Shown here: in pieces, positions 46,536 through 58,986 of the stretch
How positions within the stretch are numbered: position 1 is the stretch's first letter
Layout: each line of letters opens with the position of its first letter
Assembly: GCA_037903475.1 (NCBI GenBank)
Contig: JBAJFG010000167.1
Location: 62,001 to 126,000, forward strand
DNA length: 64,000 nucleotides
Direction: 5' to 3'
From: Ancylostoma caninum
Taxonomy: Eukaryota > Nematoda > Chromadorea > Rhabditida > Ancylostomatidae
The notes under the pieces: generated by a model
The model's database searches: none
Told to the model about the DNA's origin: nothing
The model's input: the letters and a program-made list of their open reading frames with translations, nothing else
Translations under genes and position numbers: made by a program

Positions 46536-49500
46536 ATAGTCATAATAATAATAATAATTATTATTATTATTATAATTATTGGTATTATTATCATTAAATT
46601 TGGAACAAAATTTCAAAATTACACCCGTAGTAAAGTGTCATGGCGGTGAGATCAGCTGCCTGCACAACTCGTCGCTACATTTGGGGCGATGATCCCACGC
46701 GCGACGACCTTCCCACACTGAGGAATGAAAGATCATCACCATCCGTGGAGGTGCTGTGAGCACGTATGTGCGGGAACGAAAAAGAACGTGTGATCAGATG
46801 CGTGAATTGCACAGAATGCACCTGAGCCTACGGACTCAGGCATGTTGATTTTCGCCCAACAGCACGGAACAAGCTCAACGTGTACGACTTATCAGAAGCG
46901 CAGAGGTGCTTATGGTGCTTCTGACAATTCGTACTCGTTCTATTTGTTACTCGCAATGGTTAATGACTGTCTCACACGCTAAAACAGCCCCGAAGTGATG
47001 TGGGAATACGTGAAACACGTACATTTGATCAGTTTTCATGTACGGCCCGTCCGATTCACCGTGGCGATGATCACCATACTCATCTCCAACGCGAAGTGCG
47101 ATCATCGCCCTGAAGGTGATGTGCGATGATCGCACTGGACACTTTACTACGGGCCTTAGTTTCATAAGTTGAACAAAGTGCTTCGATGCTACTCACGCAA
47201 TCCTTCCTATCCTGAGCGACCGTTTAATAACTGATCCGAGTTGTAGAACAGGGGCGGTTTGTTTGTGCTAAGCAGCCACAGAATCAGCAAGCTATCTACG
47301 TTCTTCACCCACATGTCGAGCCTGTCACTCAGCAAGATCCCCCAAAATCTCAATACTCTATTTGAATGTTGATTACTGTAACTATAACAGTGAAACAATG
47401 GTAGGGGGAGGGTTAGGGTGGAACTCAAGAATGAGGGGACGAGCGCCATGGCCTTGCAACGCGCTTCCTTAATAATTGATCTGGTAATGGAGATGCGCAT
47501 CACGACTCTGTCGTTACAGACAGTGATGGGGTTGCGCACGGTCACTCTCTTTGTTTCGGTGTGCTGGCTACTGCATCGAAATTATGTATTGTGTCATTAT
47601 CGTGCCATTGTTCTTGCGCTACTTTCGCGCCTAGACTCCCAGTCAGGCACAGAAACGTCCCCCCATTAAACCAGGCACAGAAACATGCACTTTAGAGATA
47701 TGTCTAAAAACTCACAAACACGGGGCAGGTCATTACAATTGTGCCCATACCAGAACAGCTCAACTTTTGCACATACAGTCAAACAAGAGTTTTGAACTTC
47801 TACAATGATGCATAGGACCTGTGATATTACCGTTCTTTAGAAAAGTAGTAATTGTAAAAGTGAGTGCTTTTTATGGGAGGTTTCCGATGAAAACTAGCTT
47901 CAGTTGACGCTCTTACGCCAGCTACATCATTTCAACTCCATTTCTCTTACTCTTACTTTTTATACACCCCCAAATGACAGGGGAACAGTGAGAACATACG
48001 GCGTGCTAATTATTCCAGTTTCCAAAGAAACTTTCAGGAAAAGTGCTCAGGTCGAGCCAGCCCGCGACCTATGTACGAAGCAGTGAGCGAAAACTATTGC
48101 TGGCGATTGAGGAAATATTCACTCATTTATTTATTTATTGCGTTTTTAAGGAAGTAACCTACAGGAATACATACATTCCTAAACCATCTATGGATCAGGT
48201 GGACACAATACGCCTGACTGAAGGATGGTGTTCGTAGTTATAGCATTCTTACTATAATACTATGCTGCCATGGTTCTGATAGGGAATTAGCCGGATCTAA
48301 GCATACCTAATCCTATCACATGGATCGAGCAGTTTCTGGTCACCACTCTAGTTCAAGAATGTACAATTTTGAAATGGTCAGCTTTGCTTAGCGTGTTAGA
48401 AGAATGCGCAAGCTTGTGAATCATGAATACGAGTTTCTAACGAATGCAATTCGGGGTGAGCATTCCTCATTCCGGCACCTCTTCTTGAAGAACGGTGCCC
48501 ACGTGCATATGGACATGGTGGACGCAGACTGGCAAGGGTGGGAGCGTGAAAAGAAACACTGGATATTCAACCCTTTTGGGAACTACATAGACCACTAAAA
48601 CTTTAAAAGGTGATCAGAGAACTTAATCCAAGTGGAAATATTTATTTGTTTTGGTGTCGGATAGCTTTTCACATATGCCTTCACTAGACAACTATGACTT
48701 TGGACGTTTTGACTTGTTTTTTTTTAATTCCAAATTTTCCTTTCATTTTAGATTCATTGCAAATCCTTTCGTTTTTCTTTAATCGAGGCTAGTGTAGGGG
48801 CCACAGACCGTTAAAAGCCTGTTTCTGGCCAAAATTAGGGATGGCGAGTGAATGCTTCCGCTACTTGGCATTATAACGCATGGCGTTGCGGTAGCTTCTT
48901 TTGGAATCTCCACGCGTAGCCCCTATTTCGATGCAGCGGAGTGGCGATAATTCCGCTCCATCGCAGTGAATTCGTCTGTCTACCCGCGGTTATTAGAGAA
49001 TAGAAATCACAGAGTAGTATGAGAAGGACCATAATTGGGATCAAAGGATTGAAGTAGAACAGCATTTCCTGTATCGTTACCAGAAAAAAGCAGCTGAACC
49101 TTCAAATTTCTGTATTGAGAAGGAAAAGAAATGATCTAATAATCATTCTGGAAATTCCAAAGGAAAAGGTCAGATTAAAGCCGACAAATTCCTTTCATTC
49201 AAATTACCAGTGACGAAAGGAGATTCGGGACTAAAGTGTTTCAAACCCAGCACCGAGTATCTAACGTTAAACCGAGTATCTAACGTTAACCCATTGACGA
49301 CGGCACGCATTTTCGCATGTCTAGCGCTTGGGACCAACGCCCCCTTCGAGAGCGCAGCGCCCGCATCGTTCCACGCACTTTCGATAGGAAAATTAGGACC
49401 AGAATCGATAGTTTTGCAGAAAAAAAAACAGTTTAAAATCTAGTCCTTTAAGGCTACTAGTATCATCGGACCAGAAAAAGGGATAATCTAAACGGTTCTT

Positions 49501-52500
49501 GCTTCCTTTAAAGCCGAAAGGAGTTCGCAAAAGGTATTTTGATAGTTATAAGGAAATGTCCTGGGAGTGTGCACGTTCGCATGGCTCTAGCTTGACGACT
49601 AAGGAAGTACTAAGTGTAACGTGTAGTTCATGTTTTCTTTATCACTTTAATGAACATGAACAGTCATGCAGTGAAGTAATAAAGCAAGTTTCGCGACTTG
49701 TTGTTGCGACATTTTAAAATGTCCGGAGAAATGCCAGATTTTTGTCTCAGACGTTCGCGTATCGTACCTCTTTCAGGTTAACCCCAGAGGTATGGCATTC
49801 ACTATGACGGTCGTTGTGCAGCTGCACCCGCTCTTCATCACCAAAGTTGATCGAGCATACCATGTACGCTGTTTCTATATGGAAGCCGAGAAAGCTGTCG
49901 GAGCTCAAATCGGCGTGAAGTAAGAATCGTTTGACGAATTCGGGATAACATAATGAAAATTGTCTGCTTTCCACCAACCAACCTAGCATCGCGCATACGT
50001 TGCATGGGCCGTAGCGATATTATTGCCTAATAACACATGTTCACTGCGGTTAGTTGCGGGCGATGGCTATTCATATGAGTGCGCTCTGCTCGGGAGCCTA
50101 TTGTCAAGGTGTTCCACCTTGACCTTCTCGGCCGCTGTCAGATCCTAGTGCCCAACCAATATACGAACGCTTCGTGAATTGCGAGTTTTAGAGTTCCTTG
50201 TTCTAGAGTTTTAGAGTTTGGATGTGGGAATGATACCCGCTCATATGGTCATATAATGTTTCGAGAGACTTTGGCAGGATGAAAGCTCTTCGAATGCTAT
50301 ATGGCAGTTCTGCCTCGTCAACCTTACATGCCACCACATATGTAGATTGAATAACGACAGGTCATTCGGCTTATGGGTGGGTGAGAGCGGAGGCATTATT
50401 TTAAGATGCTAAGATTTCAGGACTAAAAGTACAGAAAAAATAGTAAGTTGGGAACATACATATGCAGGAGGTAGTGCCCAAGATACATCGTGGAATATGT
50501 TGAAGTTGAGGTGAAGCTTAATTAGAAAAGAAGATTAACTAATCCTATTAGTGGCACTCTTGCACAAAGATAATGATTAAACAAACCCGTCTCGATGTTT
50601 CCCAAAGGTACCGAAAACTATGTAGCTGATCGGAGGACGGTTTTTCGTGGTGTCAAAAGTCAGAATTGAGGAGCCCTTTAGTATCCTAAGTTTTAGTAGT
50701 CTGAAATTAGTTCACGCAATGATTCGAACGCTCCATAGCAGTGTTAATCACCTTCTTGTGTTAATTCACCCCGAAATAAGCTGAACAAGCCATAGATGGG
50801 TTAGATCCGAATCTGTACACTTTACTCACACCAACAGCATCTTCAAATTTGGCACTGGCCATACTGTTGCCGATGGTCAGTCCTTACTTGATAGTTTCCA
50901 GGCAACTTAGACTTGGCAACAAGTGGTCGCGAATTAATCTAACAGCTGTCGCTCACATACTTGTGATTAAGGTCAGGTGAAAAGTGCTGCACGAAATTTC
51001 TCTCCTGGAATTCAGCCATGATTTGCTGCTTGTAAGTTATGATTGCGTCAATCAATTCTTTGACTTCCCAAGAGATGAATTTCTTCCGCCTATAGTAATT
51101 CATCCTCTTTCATGCATTTCGCTGCTGGTATCCATAACTGCCAAAGGAGGTCGTGAAATTCTGTCCGGGGCTGACAGGAAACGCCTTCCGAGACTTGAAA
51201 TTGAGTAAATTAAAAAAATAACCGGGTAGAGTAGCTATCTAACTTCATTGATTGCAGTTATGCTTAGACAAATTAACTAAACTTACTAATTCCAGCGAAC
51301 TTACAACTGCTATAGTCTCTGGGGAAAGCGAGAAACCAACATGTCGTTATACCCTTCACAAGGTGAGGTCGTTCCTCGGCTAACCCTACCCACTGGTTTA
51401 TGGACTTAATTATTTCACAGGAATCCCCCAATGGTCCGTTGGTCAAGCTAGCACAGGTTGGCGACTTGATTTATCATGTTTGGGACTGTCCATCTGATGT
51501 GTACGGTATGATGATCCACGACTGTTCGATTGTAGATGGACAAGGCAACAATCATACTGTGATTGATTCTCAGGGGTGAGTTGATTATCATCTCATTGAT
51601 TAAAATCTACATACGTATCATCTATAGGGTGCGCCGTAAGTTCTTGCACACCATATTTAGTACCACCACAGCAGCAGAATTCAACGCAATGGTATGATTT
51701 CTATGGCCGCACTAAGTCAACTCAATAGAAACTCATACAACCTAGCAGATCGGGAATACGTCGCCAACTTCTTTTTTAATAGCTCAAAGTAGAGTGGGAG
51801 GCGCACCCATCGCGGCACAGAGCAACGATGTCATCTTAGAACTGAAGCCACTTTTCAGGACAAAGCCGTTCTATTTCCATCAGAAAAATAGTGTAGATGT
51901 GCGAAACATTAGAGAATTCTGCGGTGAGAACGGAATTCCGTTTTCCCGTTCCTTCAAGAAATTCATCTTTTTCAAAAAGATGCTTGGTTAAGGCAAATTT
52001 TCTTAGATTTTTGTGGTTCACATCGACGTCGCGCTCAGTCATATTTGAACATCATTTTAGGTGAGAAGAGACCTTTCTGCATCAAATTCATACTGCATAG
52101 CCTAAACGGACGTTTCAGTGAGACTCATAATCTGCTAATAGAACAACTGCGTGCCCTGGAGTGGTGCGCGGAGGAAGTCCTGTGCTGATATATAACTCTC
52201 ATGCAGCACTAATCTGAATTCGATGGACTGCTACATGCTGACGATGTTAAAAGACAAATCAAGAGCTACCCTATAGGAATATTTGAGCTCGTATCATAAA
52301 GTTGAGGAAAAGCTTTGGAAGTATTCATCAAGAAATATCACCGTGCCGCACAGGGTGCGCCTCCCACTCAACCTTGAGCTGTTATAGCCTGTTCTACGGG
52401 GAAGATAGTTGGCGAAACGCAGGCACTCAGCATGCAGAGCGCCCATGTCTCTGCCCAAGATATCCGCGCCGCGGTCCCGGCCTTTGTCTGCGTCCGTTTG

Positions 52501-55500
52501 GAGTTCCCTGTAGTGTGCAAGAACTTATGGCGCACCCTGTATATTGCAACCGTTATATTTACAAAAAAAAAACAAGGGTGGCCAGCGCAAGTCATTATGC
52601 AGGGCACACGCAAATTTGAAGCGTCTGTATCTGTCTTACTGGTTACGGGCTTCCAACTTACTGATTCAGGGATGTTACCGCTTTTTTCGCAGTTCGGTGG
52701 TTCAGTTTTATTGCGTGCTTGTACTCGCAAGCAATGACAATTGTAAACGGACGTAGATAACAGTCGTACAGTGCTTTTACGCAGCGCGATATCCTATCAC
52801 AATAACCCAGATGCGCAGTAATGCACATCTGTGTAAAAGGAACAACGTGAAGTAGTGATTGATATGGTATAACGGCAACATAATATGGAATCTATGAACT
52901 ATGCGTTATGCAGAGCATGACAGTGTCCTTGTTTCAAAGGTGACGCAGATTGAGTATTCTACTCAATTTCAGGGTTTGAGGATTTAGAGCTCATAACCAG
53001 TGGTGAAGTAGTACAAAACATGCCAGGATTGCATGGAATCCCAGACAAACTTTCGGAATTTCCGCGGAAATTGCCAATTTTCGGAACTTCCGCAGAGCAT
53101 GATTTACTATTGGAGCCTGATTTCCGAAACTTTCGCGGAAATATGACGTCTCGTCGATCTTTTCGGAAGTTCCGCGCAAGTTCCGCGGAAGTTCCGAGTG
53201 GAGACGCAGATAAAAAAGTGGCTTCGGAATTTCCGCTGCGCCCTACACTTTTCGGAACTTCCGCGGAGCTTCCAGACAGGTAGAATGATCCAAGAAACTT
53301 ACAAATCAAATAGCATGTCTTCGTTCAATTCTTATACTGGTATGTTCTTGCTTGATTTCGACTAGTCATATAGGAAGCTGTGATAGAAGACGGAAATTTC
53401 TCCGCTAATTCTTCTTCGGAACTTAGTTCGGAATGCCCCAATTTGACATCTGTAATGTCGAATTTCGGGCTCGTGTCACATAGCTGTACCCCTGGGAATA
53501 TTCCCATAAACACGAAAATAATTTGACAGATTTTTATCGAAGAGGAATTTTTCCATGTTCTCATTAAAGCTGAGACATGATGCTGATACGAAGCACAGTC
53601 AGAGGGCAAACCTGCTTGAGGCTCTTCTCCAGAAAACGAGTCCACAGGTGGTAACTAGCTAGTGCTAGGTGATGGAACGACCTTTGGTGTGATTCATGAT
53701 CCTAAGATTTTTGGTATCGGTACGCGCGAAGGTGTTCATCACTCTATGTTGGTCTATTTTACCTTATTACTCCAGTTATGGTTGAGTCCATGATGTGCGA
53801 ATTACATCACTCTTGTTCGATTGCGGAACATCCGCGGATCCATTTCGAAACTTCCGTGGAAGTTCCGAAAGTTCTTCTAGGATAGTGCTGGTTTCCCGTG
53901 CTTTTGAATGTACGGGCAAAGGTTCCTGCTGGTCACACCACAAGAATGCCGCGCAGAGGATCGAGGCTGTATTATACTTAAGAATATTGAATCTTTTTTC
54001 GATCAATCAAATTTCGAGTCATGGTGCTAATTATAGAATAATAGAAAGTACGAAATACACCGCATAGTTTCATACAACAAACAAACAAGTCTTAATGAAA
54101 ACAAAATTATGTAGGCAGCAGAATATTCCAGCTTCTTAACTCTCTTCTTTGATCCTTAGGAACCACATGGGTCCGTGTGAGCAAATCAGTATAGCGAAAA
54201 TATCCACAACAGTGATGCTTCATCGATGCCGTGCGCTTGAAAAGACCGGAATAAGATGACGGTGGCTTTACATTGACTAAAGTATTAGTTGAATTAAACG
54301 AATTAACTGTTGAGCTGTTTTTGTAAAAACTAGTTAAGCTCTCAAATTCGTGAATTTTGTGGACTGCGGTTTTGCACTTCTTCCTAAATCTCGTTCTACT
54401 TCTATCAGCAGCTTTACCACCAAGTGAATAATCAATTCATAACTTCTTTCTCATTCAGATGCTCAACTGACACATTTCTAATGCCCGAACTCATGTACTC
54501 TGCTGATCTTACAAGGTCCTTCACGGTAAGTATTGTATTGAAGGAAGCGATGTAGCCTCTAATTCCGTCTGTGTATGTTGGAAATTATGGCAAAAGCAAT
54601 ATTATTGAAGGCTGCAAGTGCTTTCAACTTTCCTGACCAACAGTCGGTTTATTTCAACTGCCAAGTGAGAATATGCTACAAACTTGACGACGGATGCACT
54701 GACATCACGGTACAGTACCCTTTCAAAAATTGAAGCACCAATATAAAAATCAGGCAGTCGATGACTTCAGCCGCCACGTTGTGGGTTGCTAAACACACAA
54801 GATGATGCACTCGCTAATGATCTCAACGATGATCAACTGATCACATCGTCTACCACCGAATCCCCGACGTCTTCCACGACGACACCACCTGTCTTAATTA
54901 CTGAAACTACCTTTCCTAGAACTACTAAAGTATACACAACTGTCACAGAACTGACTTCGACCAGCGGTGAGGATGTGGTTTATTCGTAACTCCCTGTGTT
55001 CTGAAGATTCTTTGCAAATGATTCCAGCTCCAACGACAACTGCAACTACTCTGAACGCAACAGAATTCCCAACTCCGAATTCGCTGCATGATTTCCTTAG
55101 AAATGCTGAGGATATCACCGACAACGGAATCGCATCGTTGGAAGACAGTGTAACGGATGGATCAGGTGCGTTGCTGGACTACTTTGGGAGTCGGCCTCCA
55201 GTTTGAGTAATACTTCCCTGTGTTTGCAGGAATCGAGATCGCCCACGCGACACCAGTGTCGCTGATTCGCGCCGACCACATACCGGAACATGCTGGTGAC
55301 GTGGTTGAGAGCGACGTGGTGCAGTTGAAGCGAGAGATGCGACGACGTGAAGCGGAAGCCATAGATGTGGACATCACATCGCCGGAGTTGACCATAATTG
55401 ACAAGGACATTGGTGAGGAAGGCGCTTGCTTCGGATGTATAACAAGGTTTTTGCTAGCACGACGAAGAGATAGAGGAGGGGAGCGGCTCTCATCCTAATA

Positions 55501-56999
55501 TGCGGTTATCGCCAGTTCATTTTTAGTAAATTTTCGGAAAATTCAGGCCATGAAAAGCGAAGAGCTCCGTTTGGAAGCGTCAAGCCTGCACATAAATTAT
55601 TTTCCATCACACCTTATACGGATAGACATCTACTTATAAAACATAGCAACGCCTACGACACTTTTTTCCAAAAATCTATGCCACCTGCATAGAGCCAAAT
55701 TCAAGCGATGTGAGGCATCCGCAAACGAGGTGACAAAGAAACGAGCTTGGAGACACGGTACATTATCCAAATCCGACGAAGGGTCTGTTGTACTTTTCGA
55801 TGGGTGTTATTGATCAGGATATCGATTTGTCGATCGATTATGCCGACTTTTCCGGTCTGGCTCCAATAAATATCGCAATATGCCTAAAGGGACGATTTAC
55901 CCTACTGGTAACCAATCTGATAATCTTATTGCACGATGGTAATCGATCTATTGATTTCATTCATTTTTACGAGTTTTTTCTCGGGGCGTGGTGGAAGCAT
56001 GTTCGCAGATGTTGTCCACCGCAGTTATATGCGCGGTATACCCAAATCCGACAGTAGCTACACAAGGGTTCTAGATAGGTTTATTAACGAGACAGCGACA
56101 GGAATACAGCACTGGAAGATCTGTCGGCGTTGGACGTCCGGAGAATGACAGCGGCTGGGTCCGAGGTTGTGAGGATCACCTACCTCGCTCCTTCCTCTCT
56201 CTTTGTTCATGACCCGTCCTGCTAACCTTATATGCGAGGCGTCTGTTCTCTGTAATCAGTAACTTTCATTTCTGACTACATTGGTGGTGCGTTGAGCTTA
56301 TCTGCCGAACTAAATGAACTCTTACATCGCGCTGGTCACGAGTCTGACAACAATTTGACACGACCAGCCTTTTCTGGCCGGCGCTCGAGGAGAGCGGTTG
56401 ATGCCAACTGTGCAATGCGCGAGACATGCAACACCTCATTTCTGGTGGCGTCTGAAGTAGCCACACGAGGCCGGGGTGATCGAAATTCATGCAGCGTCCG
56501 GAAGAGGCGCGCCGCAGCGCCCTTCATCACCGGCTCCGATTCGGGCTCATGATCGCCTCATGCATGCCTCGGCGACCTCACTGCGGTGTCATTGCGTATA
56601 TTCGATTATGTAGAGAGCAGTCAGGGAAGCTCTACTGAGGTGTATTTTGTCATTGGGCGACAACGTTTCACGTTAAGCTCGACATATTTGGAGGGCCCTC
56701 TACATATTGCTCAATGAGTTCAGAAACGAAACTTACGCGCAGTGGGATTGCCGTTAACGTACACGTATACTTGCATACAAGAGGGTCTGGCGAGGAACCT
56801 TTCAATTACCGATTTTTCAGCTGCTGAACTGCCCGAGGCGCTCCATTCTATGTCGCCGTCCACCCAGTCACCTTCCGTTTGCGTGCCGCTCGCCGGTTTC
56901 TGGTTACTCGCCGCCTTAATAGTTCTCTGCTGCTCGATAATCGCTGCATCTCTGTGCTACGCACAGAAGCAACGCGACAAGTTCCACATTATGCCATAA
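43701..56999 (+). CDS. Cuticlin-like ZP-domain transmembrane protein, 11 exons, 499 residues
   Basis: Exons: 43701-43797, 44260-44435, 49777-49919, 51296-51362, 51421-51575, 54459-54525, 54611-54709, 54771-54966, 55028-55165, 55230-55412, 56821-56999 (stop TAA). They sum to 1500 bases, all GT-AG, with matching phases and no internal stop. Residues 1-23 form a signal peptide (hydrophobic core ending TFAA). A zona pellucida domain spans about 37-272: IECGHGRLSV, VDRAYHVRCFYMEAEK, LTTAIV, PTCRYTL, YHVWDC, YGMMIHDCSIVDGQG, YFNCQVRICYKLDDGC and PPRC. A Ser/Thr/Pro-rich linker follows, then KREMRRR at about 413-419 (possible furin-type site), a membrane segment at about 463-488 and a short tail ending FHIMP. 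Such proteins polymerise in the apical extracellular matrix or cuticle of nematode epidermis and sensory organs. I cannot name the orthologue. The exon 7 acceptor (TTGAAG) is weak. Confidence 0.9.
43798..44259 (+). other. ZP gene intron 1
   Basis: 462 bases. Holds a 16-base direct duplication (CAACGCAGAAGGCCTCT-type) near 43968-44000 and an AAATAAATAAAA tail-like tract near 44147, possibly from a LINE 3' end. Confidence 0.7.
44950..45489. mobile_element. Mariner-type MITE in ZP gene intron 2
   Basis: The left end TTATGTTGAGCAATAAG and the right end, whose reverse complement is TTGGGTTGGGCAATAAG, are inverted repeats extending through GTTCG(T/C)GCG and a T run. TA flanks both tips (44948-44949 and 45490-45491). 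At 540 bp it encodes no recognisable transposase. The internal frame at 45113-45370 has no domain. Confidence 0.8.
45578..45853. mobile_element. hAT-type MITE with perfect 8-bp target duplication
   Basis: The left end CAGTGGCGGACGCAG and the right end CTGCGTCTGCCACTG are inverted repeats (one mismatch), and CATACTAC flanks the element directly on both sides (45570-45577 and 45854-45861). An 8-bp duplication with CAGTGGCG ends is characteristic of hAT transposons. The 276-bp interior is G/C tracts near the ends and AT-rich in the middle, with no coding capacity. It lies in intron 2 of the ZP gene. Confidence 0.9.
46446..46600. repeat. (TAA)n microsatellite
   Basis: About 28 uninterrupted AAT/TAA triplets, then a short inverted ATT run after GAATAGTCATAATAATAA. 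Lies in intron 2 of the ZP gene. Confidence 0.95.
46625..47156. mobile_element. Foldback/MITE element, family FB-A copy 2
   Basis: The left end CCCGTAGTAAAGTGTCATG and the right end GACACTTTACTACGGGCC are inverted and match the ends of copy 1 at 838-1312. TTA precedes the left end and follows the right end, in line with a 3-bp target duplication. The interior holds repeated GATCATCGCC-type phrases. Inserted in intron 2 of the ZP gene. Confidence 0.7.
47160..49776. other. Distal part of ZP gene intron 2; no separate gene supported
   Basis: About 2.6 kb of AT-rich DNA. Frames at 48404-48598 and 49499-49717 look protein-like but lack recognisable domains or convincing splice sites. A pyrimidine-poor TTTCAG acceptor closes the intron at 49776. 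Confidence 0.5.
51628..52541. mobile_element. TIR element in ZP gene intron 5
   Basis: The left end GGGTGCGCCGTAAGTTC and the right end, whose reverse complement reads GGGTGCGCCATAAGTTC, are near-identical inverted repeats with TA-containing flanks (TCTATA and TGTATA). This pattern is typical of Tc1/mariner-like elements. The 914-bp interior has no recognisable transposase but includes, at 52395-52515, a copy of the half-palindrome seen at 20297-20453. Confidence 0.65.
53020..53290. repeat. Cluster of TTCCGCGGAA palindromes
   Basis: At least eight copies or near-copies of (C)GGAA(C/T)TTCCGCGGAA occur in 270 bases of ZP gene intron 5. Looser examples follow at 53390-53420 and 53820-53880 (CATCCGCGGATCC, TTCCGTGGAAG). 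Frames across the cluster repeat RNFRG- or SAEVP-like blocks and are artefacts. It is non-coding by position, between exons 5 and 6. Confidence 0.7.
55620..56060. repeat. Diverged copy of the 27.3-kb 410-bp repeat, ZP gene intron 10
   Basis: AAAACATAGC, ACGACACTTTTTTCCAAAAA, CAAATTCAAGCGAT, GGCATCCG, TTATCCAAATCCGA and CGATCGATTATG parallel 27245-27480. A further phrase, CGCTGGTCACGAGTCTGAC near 56331, matches the same family and suggests the copy continues to about 56360. Confidence 0.65.
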
Positions 57000-58510
57000 A
57001 TACTTGTTGTTAGGGATTTATGTGGTATTACTGGTATTCAGCTTCAGCTATGCTAATATAATCGATGTCAATGTCCATGTTTCTTTTCCGGCATACCGGC
57101 TTAACACGGATTTCTGCCTCCCTACCGACAACATGGTACAGCTGGTTTGTCATTACCGCTAAATTGCCGAATTGTGATCTAATAATGTATTCGACTAATA
57201 ATTTTCAACCAACATCCTTATAATAAGTATCTGCTGGTCTGGCGCTGAGCCAAAGGCTAGACGCCTGCCCCAACACTCCTTGCTCATTGACCAGGCAACG
57301 CCTCATTTTCTCAGAACATGTCGGAGGCACATTGCAATACAGTACTGCTTTAATATGCTTCTACTCTCACCTGTCAAACAAGAAGATTTCATTCTTTGTT
57401 CAATGCTTTAATCATCTTTTCGATCAGCGGTTCTTTCCTAATGGCAACTTCTATCATATATTGATCATTGTTTTTGCAGAAATTGCGTCTCTCGTATCAA
57501 TTCGTCTGTACAATGCTTTACTTTATTCCTTTCGCTCCGTCATAGCGTTTTCAAAATAATTCTTAGATTTTCATATATTTTCTACGGCATGGGTCTACGA
57601 ATTTTTGTTTGTGTTTCTCTCTTCTTCTTTGCACAATCGACACTGTGCTACAGAAGTCAGGTAGCGGGGGCAGAAGGCGTAAATACTCTGCACACCTACG
57701 CTATCGACAGTCAGCACGGACATCGCTTCACTTACTGTGCCAATTTCGCGTTTGTTTTTTTTTGATGGATAAATTCTGATATTATCATGTTCTCAACGCA
57801 CAACCTCCGCGATCACTGATAATAGTGGAAATAAGCAATCCAGCTGTAGTTGCGGGATGGTTCATTTCGTCCTCCCTTCAATTTCGAAGCACCCATTTCA
57901 ACTGCCAATATGTTTCTGCTCCGCAGGGTGCTGAACATGCCTGGAGGCACCGGGCAAAGTATAAGAAGTAGGCAGAGATTATTTGGTTCGGATAACCGCA
58001 GACATGCGCGGCTCACTATGAGTTACTGATGTCTGTGCCGGTTTTGTTTTCTCAAGTGCAGGAAAATTATATTCAGTAGCGAAAGTACGTTTATGTTTCA
58101 GATCGACCAGAAACGCAAACAAGCGAGTACGTTCCTCTGCTGTCCTTTCCCTGAGCACTTTAATGGGGTTCTAATACTTAAGGGAAAAAGCCAAAATAAA
58201 GTTGTTAAGAAGAAAGAAAAAGAAAAACGAGGAAGATGGATCTAAAGAAAGGAAGACGTCGGCGTTAGTTGTTGAGAATGATGTTGTCACGACATTGTGT
58301 AGAATCTCATGCTGTCGGTGCTACTACCCAATGCTTATGCATTCGCCTGAGTCTCCATAATTGAGATTTCTCCAAAATTTTGGAGGGTTTCGAGGTTTTG
58401 TCGGGATTAAGAGGTTCTATCGCTTCCTGCATTGCATTGCACGACCAAGACGGCTTTGTTCGCTCGATCATCCGTGCTAGTATCCGCACTGTTTCCACGC
58501 TCTCCATTTT
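57000..58510. other. Downstream of ZP gene; no supported gene
   Basis: No AATAAA was seen in the first 100 bases after the stop, so the poly(A) site could not be placed. The remaining sequence is AT-rich with pyrimidine tracts and short frames lacking domains. Confidence 0.5.
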
Positions 58511-58539
58511 ATTGCCTTCTCAGAGTATCCCCAGACTTC

Positions 58540-58585
58540 GCCAGCAATCGTGGCGATCGCCACGACCGCTGGCGATCGCCACATG
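58540..58585. repeat. Duplicated GGCGATCGCCA palindrome
   Basis: GTGGCGATCGCCAC and CTGGCGATCGCCAC lie 19 bases apart. Each is a palindrome of 12-14 bases. Related TGGCGAT phrases occur nearby at 58640 and 58746. Confidence 0.6.
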
Positions 58586-58843
58586 GATTAAGTGAAATAG
58601 GAGACCCCAGACGTAAGAGCGATGATAATAAATGGGGCGTGGCGATCGATTGGCATCGTTTCCACTGTTGCTATCATTCACATCGCCAGTTCATTTTGAG
58701 CACATCTTCGAGAGCACGGGCGATGAGCTCCGTTTGGCAGCGATCCATGGCGATGTAACGTACAATCAATAAGTATCATTTCTACGATCCTTATCTCGTA
58801 TATCGCCTGTTCATTTCTATTCATTTCGAACTGGCGAAGTCTG

Positions 58844-58986
58844 CTCAGAACCCCAAAAACAAGTTTCTGATCGCATCCGAAACTTGCTTTTCCAAAAGCT
58901 TGTTGACAAGTTGTTTTCACACTTCCTTGCCGACAAGTTGTTCGCCCGAAAAGCTTGTCGACAACTTGTTTTCAACAACGAAGCAG
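58844..58986. repeat. 143-bp repeat, copy 2 (identical to 2214-2356)
   Basis: Identical over its full length to copy 1. Its right edge coincides with the point where recognisable Penelope-like coding sequence begins. The upstream flank is unrelated to that of copy 1. Confidence 0.9.
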
